Positions 1-11,126 of a stretch of DNA of 64,000 nt are shown one piece after another. The notes under the pieces were generated by a model. It had not been told where the DNA came from and made no database searches. It saw only the letters and a list, made by a program, of their open reading frames with translations. Every line of letters starts with the position of its first letter. Position 1 is the first letter of the stretch. The position numbers were made by a program, and so were the translations under genes. Source of the DNA: Macrosoma leucophasiata (lineage: Eukaryota; Arthropoda; Insecta; Lepidoptera; Hedylidae); NCBI GenBank assembly GCA_036365455.1, contig JAWQUS010000023.1, positions 6,262,001 through 6,326,000 of the forward strand, written 5' to 3'.

Positions 1-925
1 GATATTTTATTTGAATTAAAAGACTAAAATAATATTGTACGATTTTATATTTAAAACAGCTATGTACCTATACTATTTTGTAACTTTAGCTTGAAATTAA
101 GAAATTATCGTTATCCTAACTAAAGTGTTCGTTTTATTTACTAGCCGAATTATAGAAGCAGATAATAAAAGAAACTAAAGGAACTTTAGAGCATAGTTAA
201 AATTCAAATATTCTAAGTAAAAGTTTTACTATTATCAACACTAAACGAAAGAAATGTAAAATCTGCATAAATATCCATTTTCCTTTGTCAGATGTTTATA
301 ATGGTATTAATGTATTGTTTGGAAAATAATGGCAAGTTCAATACATTACTTGTACGGAATTAAAGAAAAAAAGGCACCTACAATGTAAAAAATTTGGCCG
401 GTTTTTTGTACAGTTAATGACATGGTCCTTTATGGAATTATGAAATACAGAAAACTTGATCCCTCTCACAAATTACACCAAGATTAGAGAGAAGAGAATT
501 GATTTATACAAGAAAATATTTAGTTTTGCCACTTCCTAAAACTAAAAAGCTTGTCATCAAATTTAAGATACTTATAATCATAATAATTTGACCTGTATTA
601 TTATAATACTAACGAACTTTTAATAAGCATTCCACTGTAATATTTTTAAGGCTTGGAGGCCTGAGATTGACGAATACATAAATACATCAAAAACCGGTTT
701 GATTTAATTTCAAGGTGCACAACCCATTTGGGGATACCTACTCAAAAACTCAAAACGAGAATAGCAGCTTTAATGTTTTTTTTTTGTGTTCGTGCGAGGA
801 AGTGGTTTCCGAAGGCGATATTATCTTGCTTTTGTTTCAATCATGATGATTTATTGGTAGGTACTACTTGACCCGGCGAAAATTATTTTTACATAATAAT
901 ATATGATGATGTCAATTTTGGCTTT
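1..925. other. AT-rich intergenic DNA, nothing recognised
   Basis: No open reading frame of note, RNA gene or clear repeat boundary is visible. There are short homopolymer runs only. Confidence 0.5.
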
Positions 926-929
926 TGAT

Positions 930-1037
930 GGCAATGCATCTGCATTTTGATCTCTGGTCTTTGTGTACTTATAGTCTGCAGTCATCACTTACCATCAATA
1001 TGAACCGCACGCATGTTTGCCACCTTCATTACAATAC
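930..1037 (+). mobile_element. S1 SINE, 3' fragment
   Basis: Matches the 3' third of the S1 family (the stretch containing 'gctgcagtcatcactta' and the 'catgcttgtttgcca' motif), diverged. A full S1 copy begins 12 bases downstream, so two insertions lie in tandem. Confidence 0.75.
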
Positions 1038-1048
1038 ATAGAAGTTAC

Positions 1049-1341
1049 ACTGGTGGTAGAGCTCCAGTGACGGTGCTCGCGAGCGTAGGCACTACCGCAT
1101 TACCTAATATACTTGCCGCTAATTGGTAGTGTTCAGCACTATCGTGTTTCGGTCAGGTGGTAGGTAATGTACGGCCCTGTAATTTCCGGCACAGAGGCAT
1201 AACTCCTTAGGCCTCAGGAGTGGTAACGCATCTGCATCTTGACCCTGGTCTTTGTGTGGGTGTCTATAGGCTGCAGTAATCACTTAACATCAATGTGAAC
1301 TGCATGCTTGTATGCCACTTCCATAACATTAAAAAAAAAAC
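1049..1341 (+). mobile_element. S1 SINE, near full length
   Basis: Starts with 'actggtggtagagctcc' and ends in an A-rich tail. S1 copies in this window share this defined head and A tail. The head resembles lepidopteran SINE families built on the GGTGGTAGAGC motif, but the family name is not certain. No protein is encoded. Confidence 0.85.
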
Positions 1342-1461
1342 ATAAAAAGAATTAAAATGAAAATGAAGACATTAAAAAAAAATCCAATTTGGTGCATTCG
1401 TTTGGAAGTTATGCGCTTACAATGATTTCGGTGATTAATTTTTATTTTTATTTAATTAAAG

Positions 1462-1712
1462 AGCTCATCGAGAAATATTGCACATTGGACCTATGAAAGT
1501 GACAATCGGCTAGTTTCGACTTCCTAGAGCGTTCTCTACTGCACACTGCCTACGTAAGCATCTGTAGTCCGGTATTGGTCAAAACTTGATCTCAAAATGG
1601 TAGACAAATGTCAATTAAGTAAGGTGCAAAAGAGATAACGCTCTACAGACCTGAAATAAGCCGAGGTCTCCTTCCTAAAGTCGATGTGCATTATTTCTTG
1701 TTGAATACTGTG
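1462..1712. mobile_element. M1 palindromic MITE
   Basis: The ends are inverted copies of each other (left 'gaaatattgcacat', right 'atgtgcattatttc'). Inside, 'cggtattggtcaaa' and 'agagataacgctctac' recur in all M1 copies (also near 13.1, 31.2, 38.2 and 44.6 kb). No ORF, so this is a non-autonomous DNA-transposon type. Confidence 0.7.
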
Positions 1713-2189
1713 CGTAGCATTCGTGAATAATAATTAATGCACATTTTAGATTATAAATATTTGTCATACACTGTCGGGCTCCGCAGTAACCAAATTAATG
1801 TTATTGTAGTCAAAATATTTGTTTCTGATAATGATAATCAGAGTGTTACAAGTATTTGGCGATAAGAAATGTAGCACGAAAGCCGATTGGGGCAATTGGG
1901 GTATCCTATGTACAGTAGATATTAAAAAGTTTTTAAATATTAACTTGAGTTCAGGACTGTATTGAAGGGTAAAATATTTTACATAGTGGTTTTTGTCTCA
2001 ATATTATATACATTTATGATGAAAGATTCGTGTTAAAATTAAATAATTTTAAAAATGTTGTTACAAAACTAACTGGTTGAATGCATTTTGATCAACTTGT
2101 GAACGTTGTGGAAACAACATATTAGGATATTTCGATACCAAATATTATAATAATGCATCTTTATTTGTGTATATAGACTTTACGGGTTT

Positions 2190-2297
2190 ACTGGCAGTAG
2201 AGCTCCAATAACAGGCGTGGGCGTGAGCACTATCGCATTACCTAATGTACTTGCCGCTAAATAGTAAAGTTCGCGCTATTGCGTTTCGGTCAGGTTT
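2190..2297 (+). mobile_element. S1 SINE, 5' fragment
   Basis: Head 'actggcagtagagctcc' followed by the diverged first third of S1. Lost before the tail. Confidence 0.7.
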
Positions 2298-2517
2298 TCT
2301 ATTGCAAAGTGACTAGTGAATCAAGGGATTTATTAATATAGGGTACTCAGTAGGTATTAGATTCTCGTACAAAATAAATTAAAGAAATCGGTACTTACAT
2401 AAGTTTTGACCAAATTTTCTCGTCAAATTACAAATTTAAGGATATTCTCACGTGCGCGCTCTACAACCTACAACAAACAAATTATTAACGATATGACGAT
2501 AACATAATATCAGTTCA

Positions 2518-2550
2518 GTCGCTCTACCTACTAAGCTACCGAAGTCCCAC
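2518..2550 (-). mobile_element. tRNA-like 5' half (FB2 family fragment)
   Basis: On the minus strand it reads 'gggacttcggtagcttagt', the acceptor and D-arm half of the tRNA-like module in FB2 (37.9-38.2 kb). No T-arm follows, so it is a fragment. Confidence 0.55.
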
Positions 2551-2962
2551 TTTTACTAGCAAGCGTTATCACAAAAGAAATAGGTATTTATCAAAATAAT
2601 TATGATGATATATGCCCCAATCTACCCCACTTTCCCCCATTCATAGCGTTATCATGGTCTAAAGAACATATCTATTACCTAATTGTTTTATCGTAATTTC
2701 AAAAATTATTGAATTAGATACACACGTGTAAGCATAACACATTAAGTACCTAAGTTCTTTCAAGTAGTATATTAAATCTATGGTTCTTTCTGTATTTATA
2801 GAATTCATAGAATGGTGATAAACTTAAGAACTAAGGTCCTTCATTAAAGTCGTTAACGTCAGGTCGGTTAACAGCGAGCTTAATTGTGAATCTGAAAAAA
2901 TATGTAAGTTATCACGTTAACTTTGTTGTTTAATTTTCCCTACTAAGTAATCATATTTAATA

Positions 2963-3395
2963 ACTAGCTGTGCCCGCGACTTCGTCCACGTGAGAAAAAA
3001 TATAATTGTTCAGTATCTACCCGGACGAAGTCGTGGGCGCAGCTAGTATAAAAGTAGCCTAAGTTACTCTTTATTACATCAGCTATCTGCCAGTGAAAGT
3101 CCCGTCAAAATCGGATACACTCCAATCTACTTATTTGTATGTAGGTATGGATGTATGGAGATAAAAGTAGCCTAAGTTACTCCTTGTCACATCAGCTATC
3201 TGCCAGTGAAAGTTCCGTCAAAATTGGTCCAGCCGTTCCCAAGATTAGCCCCGCCAAACAGACAGACAGACAGACAGACAAAAATTGTAAAAAAAATTGT
3301 TTTGGTATATGTACCGTGTATACATACATATGCATTTAGTAAAAAGCGGTTATATTAACATTACAAACAGACACTCCAATTTTATTTATTTGTAT
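2963..3395 (+). repeat. R1 composite: fold-back head, ~105-bp tandem units, GACA-rich body
   Basis: Arms at 2963-2987 and 3023-3047 are inverted copies differing at two of 25 positions, around 'tagctgtgcccgcgac'. They are followed by two copies of a unit containing 'aagtagcctaagttactc', a (cagacaga)n tract and a tail ending near 'cactccaattttatt'. The same composite occurs at 55.1-55.7 kb with three units, and in reverse at 31.5-31.8 kb. Confidence 0.75.
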
Positions 3396-3955
3396 AGATG
3401 ATTTATTTATTTATTTACTCTTTTTATGCACGAAGATGGTGTACATAAAGGCGGACTTAATGCCACTAGGCATTATCTCCCAGTCAACCTTTGGGTTATG
3501 AAGAGAGCGACGATGTAGGTGCAAAACGGGTCTAAATTTAGAAATTATGAGTGGAAAATAATTTGATCAAATAATTATATTAATAAATATAGTATATAAA
3601 TAGATATATAATAAAAATTACATATATACAACAACTATACATATGGTATATATAATATAGATTATATATATATATACAAACACATACATACAATTCAAAT
3701 CAAATATTTTAAAGAAAATCCAACGATGAATGCCAAACTTGTGACTTCTAAGAAAGTAAATTCAAATAGTGTTCTCTAATTTTCCGCTTGAAGGTGAATT
3801 TACAAGTAGATTTTCTGACAGCCACGGGAAGTGCGTTCCAGAGCTTTATTGCCGAGACGGTGTAAGAGTTGGATACAAAACAAGTGTTGTGAGAGGGAAC
3901 GGCCAGGATAAGATTTATTGAGAAAATACCGGCGCAATAAGAATGCTAGCGTCAG
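3396..3955 (-). mobile_element. CR1/jockey-like LINE 3' remnant
   Basis: The minus strand retains a diverged C-terminal reverse-transcriptase segment (reads NALPVAVRKSTCKFTFKRKI), a 3' UTR, and a (TAAA)n-type terminus seen here as 'ttatttatttattta'. The same terminus is at 28.75 kb (minus) and 45.24 kb (plus). Family assignment is from the residue pattern only. Confidence 0.6.
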
Positions 3956-3956
3956 G

Positions 3957-4079
3957 ACGTGATTCCCACCGCACACTAGCGGAAGAATGTTCTTCTACTG
4001 GAAGAAAGTCAACTGAACAATGTCCGCTGTGGCTTTAGTCCAGCCGTGGACATCTTTAGGCTGAAATGGTGATGATGAT
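3957..4079 (+). mobile_element. RTE-type LINE or SINE 3' end with TGATGATGAT tail
   Basis: Contains 'gtccagccgtggacatctt' and ends in a (TGA)n microsatellite, the 3' structure typical of RTE-clade elements. Related pieces are at 16.3, 29.4, 39.7 and 51.4 kb. Confidence 0.55.
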
Positions 4080-4441
4080 AAAGACATATTTTCTGATCGA
4101 ATATTGTCAGATTTTCATAATAGGTACCTAATTGTCAATTTTAAACATACGTATAAAATATACATAAAACTATTTACATAAGCCGGACAAATGCAGAATA
4201 CTATATAACAAATAGGTACATGTGTATGTATAATAAAATTTTCCATACATAATGTCTGCGCCTGCGTTTATTATTACGAGAACTCGTTATATCATATTAA
4301 GGATATTGCTTATTTATTTCACCAGGAATTAATATCTTCTTTTGCTATGAGTCTAACTAAATAATATTTTGGATGTACGATTAGACATTTTTTAATGAAA
4401 ATTGTAAATTGACAAATTGATCATTGTTAACCTTTTTGTTT

Positions 4442-4957
4442 AAAGGAGATGTTGCAAAAATGTATGGACCTCCAGCCATGTATTGTACACAATATCATTA
4501 CCAAGCAAAATCAATATAAAAACGTTTTTTACTGCATATTTTCACTTATTTAGCTTTGTTTGCAGTTACAAAATATTATTTGCAGTTAGAATTGCAACTC
4601 AAACCAACATGGCGAATATGGCGGTCGATGTCATTTTGACATTTTAATTTTTTAAATTGTGTTTTGATTATATAGAAATTGGAGAAAAAAGTCATATTTT
4701 CTGAATACTATCGAAATCGATTTCATGTGTTAATACTAAGAACTTAAACTAATCGATTTCCAATTTAAAGAAGCGTCGGCTGTGTCGCCGCCATGTTAAA
4801 TATGGTTGAAAACGATCAAATCGTTTAAATTAAATGTGGTAGTAACTCTAAAATATATACTTGAATAAATAAATCGTATTTTTTTCGGATTGTTCTTTAA
4901 TTTACCCATTTTTTGACGACGTGTACGATCTAGAGCCGAGCTCGCAACATCTCCTTT
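4442..4957. mobile_element. 516-bp TIR element, unclassified
   Basis: Perfect 14-bp terminal inverted repeats ('aaaggagatgttgc' at 4442-4455, complement at 4944-4957) bracket a long imperfect palindrome. Nested inverted pieces include 'aacatggcgaatatgg' near 4606 against 'ccgccatgttaaatat' near 4789. No ORF. A MITE-type element is inferred. Confidence 0.6.
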
Positions 4958-5163
4958 TATAAAATAGCATAATTGATGAAAAAAAATATCTGTATTTTTA
5001 CCTCCACATTTGTGTATTTGCCTTTAGGTCACAAACCATATAATTATGTAAAGTACGTACTTGATTGCTTCAATATTCTTTAAAAATACTCACACACACA
5101 AGCATATTCTTTTGACAGTTTATATTTTAATAGAACGACCTATCTAAGATATCTATTTAGTAC

Positions 5164-5925
5164 TTAAAATGTGGATAAAACTAAAGTATTAGTATTTGAA
5201 AGAGATGAACAGAGAACAAATGCAAGGGTAGTAGTAGATGATGCAGTGTTAGAACAGGTTGATGAAATTGTATATCTTGGATGTGCTTTTAGCAAGGATG
5301 GTAGATACACCACTGACATAGAAAGAAGAGTGCTTGCTGGGAATTGCGTGAATGGAGCGTTGGGTAAGCTGCTAGAATCTAAACATCTCAGCCAGCGGGC
5401 TCGACTAGCCGTACATAATGATGTACTTACTCCAACGCTTTTATATGGAAGCGAGAGCTGGGTATGCAGGAAAGAGCATGAAAGTAAGTTGAACGCGGTC
5501 GAGATGAGATCTTTGCGCAAGATCTGCGGTGTATCACTCACCGATCGCGTTCGTAATGAAGATGTAAGAAAGAGACTTTGTGTGAATGATAGTATCGGTG
5601 TAAAAATGAAAAAAGGCATGCTCCGATGGTTCGGGCATATAGAAAGAATGTCGAATGAGCGAATGACTAAACAGATATACAATGCGAATTTGGATGGTTG
5701 CAGAGGCCCAGGAAGACCAAGGCTGACCTACCATGACCAAATAGGTCGAGTTCTGTCTGATGGTGGGGTCAAAAGTCTTAGGAATCGGCGTGCATGTATG
5801 AAGAGAATGATGAAGGTAGACGAGGCACGAGAGGTTTGTCAGAACCGGGATGTCTGGCGCTCTACACTCTCTGCCTACCCCGTTAGGGACCTGGCGTGAA
5901 GATACATACATACATACTTAAAAAG
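5164..5925 (+). pseudogene. Non-LTR retrotransposon, C-terminal RT region and 3' end
   Basis: An open frame (5171-5899, about 240 codons) encodes the C-terminal part of a LINE polymerase ORF. It runs from after the catalytic motifs through the conserved VKYLG-like motif (here EIVYLGCAFSKDG), a thumb region with LTPTLLYGSESWV, a GHIERM motif and the GCRGPGRPRLTYHDQI block. It ends in VRDLA, just before a 3' tail of 'acatacatacata'. The 5' three quarters, with endonuclease and RT catalytic core, are absent, so it is a dead 5'-truncated copy with an intact remnant frame. Shorter copies of the same end are at 15.2 (+), 52.5 (-), 54.95 (-) and 63.4 kb (+). The clade is uncertain (RTE- or Proto2-like). 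Confidence 0.85.
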
Positions 5926-6356
5926 TGAAGCAAAGGGCAATCATTAATTTAAGCAATAATGTATTAAATTGACACAGTGGGCTAGAATAGTTCCACACGG
6001 GTCAAATATAATTTATGGGTCAATCATCAGTTAGAAACGGAGGTCAGTAGTGATCGGTCGCGTTTTTATATCATTAGTAGAACAATCAAAAGAAAAACAC
6101 CGTCAGATAACCTTTAAGTGATACATAACTGTAATTTAAACCAAATTGTGTTTTAATAGTTGTGTTTTTTGCTATACATAATATAACATGCGTTTATGCT
6201 CCTGGTAATTTTGACCTATTTCTTAATTGTTTGACCTATTTCATAAATGTGTGCATGGATTTTTTGACTTCAATGATTGGGCTGTTATTTTAGTTTCAAC
6301 ATCTAATCTTCTGTATTAGGTAATTATACATTTAGTATTATATTTTATTTTATGTA

Positions 6357-6657
6357 ATAAAAGTGGCAAACAAGCATGCAGTTCAAAACGTTACTTCGTT
6401 TTGAAAGTTACGTTTTCACATTGATGTTAAGTGATGACTGCAGCCTATAGACACCCACACAATGACCAGAGGTCAAAATGCAGATGCGTCGCCACTCCTG
6501 AGGCCTAAGGTGTTATGCCTCTGTGCCGGAAATAACAGGGCCGTACATTACCACCAGACCGGAACACGATAGTGCTGAACACTACCATTTAGCGGCAAGT
6601 AGGTAATGCGGTGGTGCCTACGCCCGCAAGCTCTGTCACTGGAGCTCTACCACCAGT
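6357..6657 (-). mobile_element. S1 SINE with a 30-bp internal insertion
   Basis: Full-length reverse S1. Between the 'gcatgcagttc' and 'cacattgatg' motifs, which are contiguous in other copies, about 30 extra bases with near-palindromic ends ('aaaacgttac' ... 'gttacgtttt') are present. Confidence 0.85.
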
Positions 6658-6930
6658 GAAATAATTGTACATATACTAAGCTTATGCCCGCAAAATCGTC
6701 CGAGTAGAACTCGTAACAAAAACGACAGACTTTTACACAAACTTACACCCCTATTTCAATTCATTCTTTAAGTGTTTGATTTTTGGAGAAGAAACTATCC
6801 CATAATTTGACTTTATAGGTCTTTTTTATTCGAAATATTAATGTTCTGTTTCAGTACCTGGCTTCACAGATATGTATTTAAAATCAAAACTAGACTCAAT
6901 TATAACATAAGAAATGTTGTAATCAACGAA

Positions 6931-9389
6931 ATGGATTGTCTAGTTGAAATACCACGGAGCGAATGGCCGAAACTTAGAGATTTATACAAAAACGATTGGC
7001 CTAAAAGAGCTACAGGATTTTGTATGCTAGATACACACATAACTTATCCCAAATTAAACGATAAATTCGACTTCAAAGTCTACTGCCCCGAAGGCGCACT
7101 CATCAACGGTATGGTTGCTACTGCTAATATGGTAAGGCATTTAACATACCTAATTACCTATGCTTTAACATTTTTTTTTTAATTTAATGGAAGTGGCAAA
7201 CTAGCCTGCAGTTCACATCGATGTTAAGTGATTACTGTAGCCTATAGACACCCACACAAAGACCAAGGTCAAAATGCAGATGCGTTACCACTCCTTAGGC
7301 CTAAGGTGTTATGCCTCTGTGCCGGAAATTACAGCGCCGTACATTACCAGCTGACCGGAATACGATAGTGCTGAACACTACCATTTAGCTGCAAGTATAG
7401 GTAATGCGGTGGTGCCTACGCCGGCGAGCTCCGTCACTCCGAGCTCTACCACCAGTAAAACATATTATTATTAATTCTCAAAAAAAAATATTTAATAAAA
7501 CAATGTTCATTGAGCGCTTTTATCGTACGTTACTTCACGCTAGTATTCCACGAATTGGTAAGCAGAGGCAAATACAAGTATACAAGCACACCTATGCAAA
7601 CACCCATTATATCCATTCACCAATAATGGTGCGTTCCCCGTGGTCACACCACTGGTTACACCAGTGGTACCACGGGGAATATTGCATTCCCCGTGGTCAC
7701 ATTTACTTTTTACATTTTCTCCCATTGAATGGATCTAATGTGTCTAAAACCACTTCCGAATTTATTGCCTTTCGGTTTGAGGCACATCAGTTGAATAATT
7801 TCAAAATCCACAATGGAAAACAAAAACAAACACATTTTTTTTCTTCTTGAACCTGGCAACTTTTTACAGAAATTGATATAGCTAGGTATATTTATAATCT
7901 GCTGTAGGCAATTATAGGATAAGGGCGGCCCAGGACCATTCGTTGTGGTAATATCTAGGAGATAATACTTTTATCCGGCAGTCAGTCTTTCGGCTGAAAC
8001 AATTAGGTACCTATATAATCTTCTGGTACCATACCATAAAGCCGTTCGTGTAAATTATGTACTTTTTCATTAAAAATAAAATTCATTATTCGATAATGTA
8101 CCATCAGGTGTTATTTTTGTTGAAATATTCTACAAAGCGAATGAAAGTTTCGATAACTTCCATCAATTTGAAAAAATCATCAATGTAACGCCCGGTAAAG
8201 TAACGATGAGTCACCGAACGAGAGAGAGGCCTGCCGGACCGGCGAATGCCTTTCTACCGAGAAAAAGACGTTGTCACGTAAAATCTTCGCCCGTAAAACC
8301 GACTTTACAAGCAACCAGTTTTTTTTTTTACTTCTATTAAATTTCTTTCTTCTTCTATTTTAAACCACTGCTTTTATGTATCATGCCTTTCAATTTTATT
8401 TTACTCTGCAATTAACTGCCTATTTATGCAGTTCATTGAAATTATTGACGTTAAATCAATTGACAATTTTCATCAAACCAGTGCCTGGTTTAAAAAGCTT
8501 TTCTGTTCAAAAATATATCGAATACTGAAATGTCACTTTACAGAATAACTATTACCAGATCTTTATTCTTCCACTCAATGACATTGCCAAAATCGAGGAG
8601 GCGTTATTGAAAACGAATATAATAAATTGGGATAGATCTATTGAAATACCATTTGCTGGCGATGACGTCATTGATTGTCTCAAAAGATTACGTGAACATC
8701 TAAAAATAAGTATCAAATATGAAAATTATAAGGCTTTCAAACACATTCTGAGCGCTAACTCACCTCTGTACAATATAAGGTCAGTAAAAATCATCAAATA
8801 CTAAACCAATAAACATCAATATTTATTATTATCAATTAATATTAATGCAAATTTAAATATCACATCTCCAAAAATTTCAAAATTTTTTGAAAAAATAATA
8901 ATCAGTACCTACTTTATTTTAATTTACATTAATTCTAATAATTTTAAGGTCAAGTATTATATCTAAATTCTATTTTTTCTTTTCAGTTGTCCAAAAAACA
9001 CCTATGTGGAATTACTTAAACCTGAACACATTTACTCAGTGGACAAAATGTGGACATATCATAGCGCTGTATCACATAATATGTTTGAAACTTTAAGGAA
9101 CGTTGGTCTGATATACGCGCTGTATTCATCCGATGACCACACTCCTCTAGCGTGGATATCTATAAACGAAACAGGAGCATTAACTCATCTGTATTGCGTC
9201 GAGAATCATAGAAAAAAGGGATACGCAGAGTTTATCACAAAATATGCAGCCAATCAACTCCTTATTAAAGGAAAAAATGTTTTAGCTTTCACTATGGATA
9301 CTAATGTTAAGTCGCAGAATTTATTCAATAAGCTAGGCTTTGAGTTATTTGGGTATGATCATTGGACGTTTGTGAATAAAGTGTTATGA
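6931..9389 (+). CDS. GLYAT-like N-acyltransferase, paralogue A
   Basis: Exons 6931-7131, 8544-8779 and 8987-9389 join to 279 residues, the usual size for glycine-N-acyltransferase-like proteins. Donors are GTAAGG and GTCAGT, both acceptors end in CAG, and phases are 0 and 2 (Ser146 is split). Residues 1-145 match the N-terminal domain, including NIINWDRSIEIPF, the counterpart of the family's INW segment. Residues 147-279 form the GNAT fold, with acetyl-CoA-binding motif RKKGYA at 221-226. The protein should transfer an acyl group from acyl-CoA to an amino acceptor; the substrate is unknown. An in-frame ATG exists at 6841, but paralogue B has no matching open extension, so 6931 is preferred. 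A conserved CAG near 6852 suggests a 5' UTR intron. AATAAA lies at 9430. Confidence 0.87.
7168..7456 (-). mobile_element. S1 SINE in intron 1 of paralogue A
   Basis: Full-length reverse S1 (poly-T start, 'ctctaccaccagt' end). Begins 36 bases after the exon 1 donor. Confidence 0.88.
7540..7735 (+). repeat. S3-type SINE tail relative with nested hairpin
   Basis: Contains 'ggtaagcagaggcaaata', a relative of the 'ggggtaggcagaa' end of S3, and a hairpin at 7634-7679 whose outer arms 'ttccccgtggt' and 'accacggggaa' enclose inner arms 'ccactgg' and 'ccagtgg'. The outer arm recurs a third time at 7687. Confidence 0.55.
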
Positions 9390-9436
9390 TAAAATATAGT
9401 AGAATTATTTAATATTTAAATCCTTACAAAATAAAC

Positions 9437-9672
9437 AGTTAGTTTGCTGGCTGCTGCTGCGTTTCCGAGCCCTCAACAGAGCCTTTTGGCTCCAACCAAC
9501 AGCAGTGGCGTGCGGAACACTTGCATGCCATCCAGGCCCTTTCTTCAATCGGGTGACGGACGTCCCTCAGTCCGACGCCCGAAGATCCATGCTCAGACCC
9601 CGCACTACACCACGCATCCTCTGGATGGAGAGGATTGTGGGCACCATTTCCGCCCCGGTGGAGCAGCGGCGT
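9437..9672. other. GC-rich insert downstream of paralogue A, unidentified
   Basis: A ~235-bp block of clearly higher GC content sits immediately after the AATAAA of paralogue A. It is open in several frames, but none reads as a known family. Composition suggests part of a mobile element. The following 9673-11126 stretch is AT-rich with nothing recognisable except the B 5' region. Confidence 0.4.
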
Positions 9673-11126
9673 CAAAGAAATTCATGTTTCGTGAAAGAAA
9701 AGAATGTTGTGTCCTTTCGAACGAAATTATTCATATACAATAATAATCGAACTTCACTAAAAGTTCGTTTCATTTATTGTATAATGTGTGTATTTATTAA
9801 ATAAGCGATGAAATGCGAGGGGCAAGAAAACAATATTTTTGTCTTATCGTATGTGATATACATTTCTATTTACAGATAAGAACATACATTAGTAAATGAT
9901 ATGCATTAATAAGAAAAATAATTAGTAAATATGCATATCACTTTAGTATCACAGTTAATTACAGAGATATTAGTAACAAATGCAAATTAATTAATTTGAA
10001 ACACAATAATAAAACATTTAGTTATTTCAATCGTTTCTTGGAGTAGTTGGAGTGTTGATCGTTTAAAGACAGAATAACTTTACCTTAATTTACGTAAAAT
10101 CATATTTGTAACAAATTGAATCAGTTTTGTTCCTCGTTGAGCTGTTAATAAAATTATTGCATGATTTATGCATTGGAATTCAACCACGGCTGCATTGTGA
10201 GCAAGCTAAATAAAATTTATAATTAAAAAACAGCTCAGCAACGTGCTGCAGGTATGTATAAATTTAATATTTCTACCGTTGGACAGACAAACGTCATTTC
10301 CTGTCGCGATGGAATTATAAATTGACAGACAAGCGGTTAGTTATTATACCTGTAGTAATTATTTTGAATTTAATGTTGGGTATAAATACACCATTTCATT
10401 GAAAACTGAGGCAGGTATGTTTTAATTATAAACTGTAATTTACAGAAGGGTTAGCCATGATAACAATACAGATTTTTTTTACAAAAAAGTAATATTTGTA
10501 ATCTTAGGACTTTAAAGATTATCACAGAATGTCAGTTTTTTCGATATTGTTTAAAATCCTTATAATGATAAAAATACTTTTTTTTTATATTTTCCTAGTA
10601 ACTGTCATGACTTGGCCTATCCCCCGTTTTCGGTTTATCGTTGATTTCTGGAACATTCTGTATAATTAGGTTACTCTATCTTACTGTTACTTTATCTCAT
10701 TGTTATTCTATCTCACTGTCTGTACAAAATCACGCAATTGCCGAATATTCGAACTCGGATTTAACAAAATAAAGAGCTTATTTAAACCAGAACGTAGCTT
10801 AATACAGGTATTAAGCTATGTTCGTATCAAATTGCTTTCAAATCAGTTCATTAATTTTAAATTCTACATTATGAGTATATATGTAATTATACATTTTGTT
10901 TGTAGGAACTTTACGATTTTACTATAAATCTGTACTTATAAAATATTATCAGACCAGCGAAAATGTTCCATGAAGATGTCCAATTTGTTTTTGAAGTTTG
11001 TTGCTTTGAAAGAATTTACTTATTCACTAAGTTATATTTCAGTATCTGTATCTGCAGATGTTCATTAAAAATAAAAAGAAGATACAATTTTAACAGAAGA
11101 AATTATAATCTATATCTACTCGTAGA
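9673..11126. other. AT-rich spacer between paralogues A and B
   Basis: No supported gene or repeat. Close to the end, 11031-11126 resembles the 5' flank of paralogue A, including a pyrimidine-AG at 11042 that may end a 5' UTR intron. Confidence 0.5.

Larger units (their letters stand above)
1713..2962. other. Intergenic DNA with two small repeat fragments
   Basis: Holds the S1 fragment at 2190-2297 and a tRNA-like fragment at 2518-2550. Otherwise AT-rich and featureless. Confidence 0.5.
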
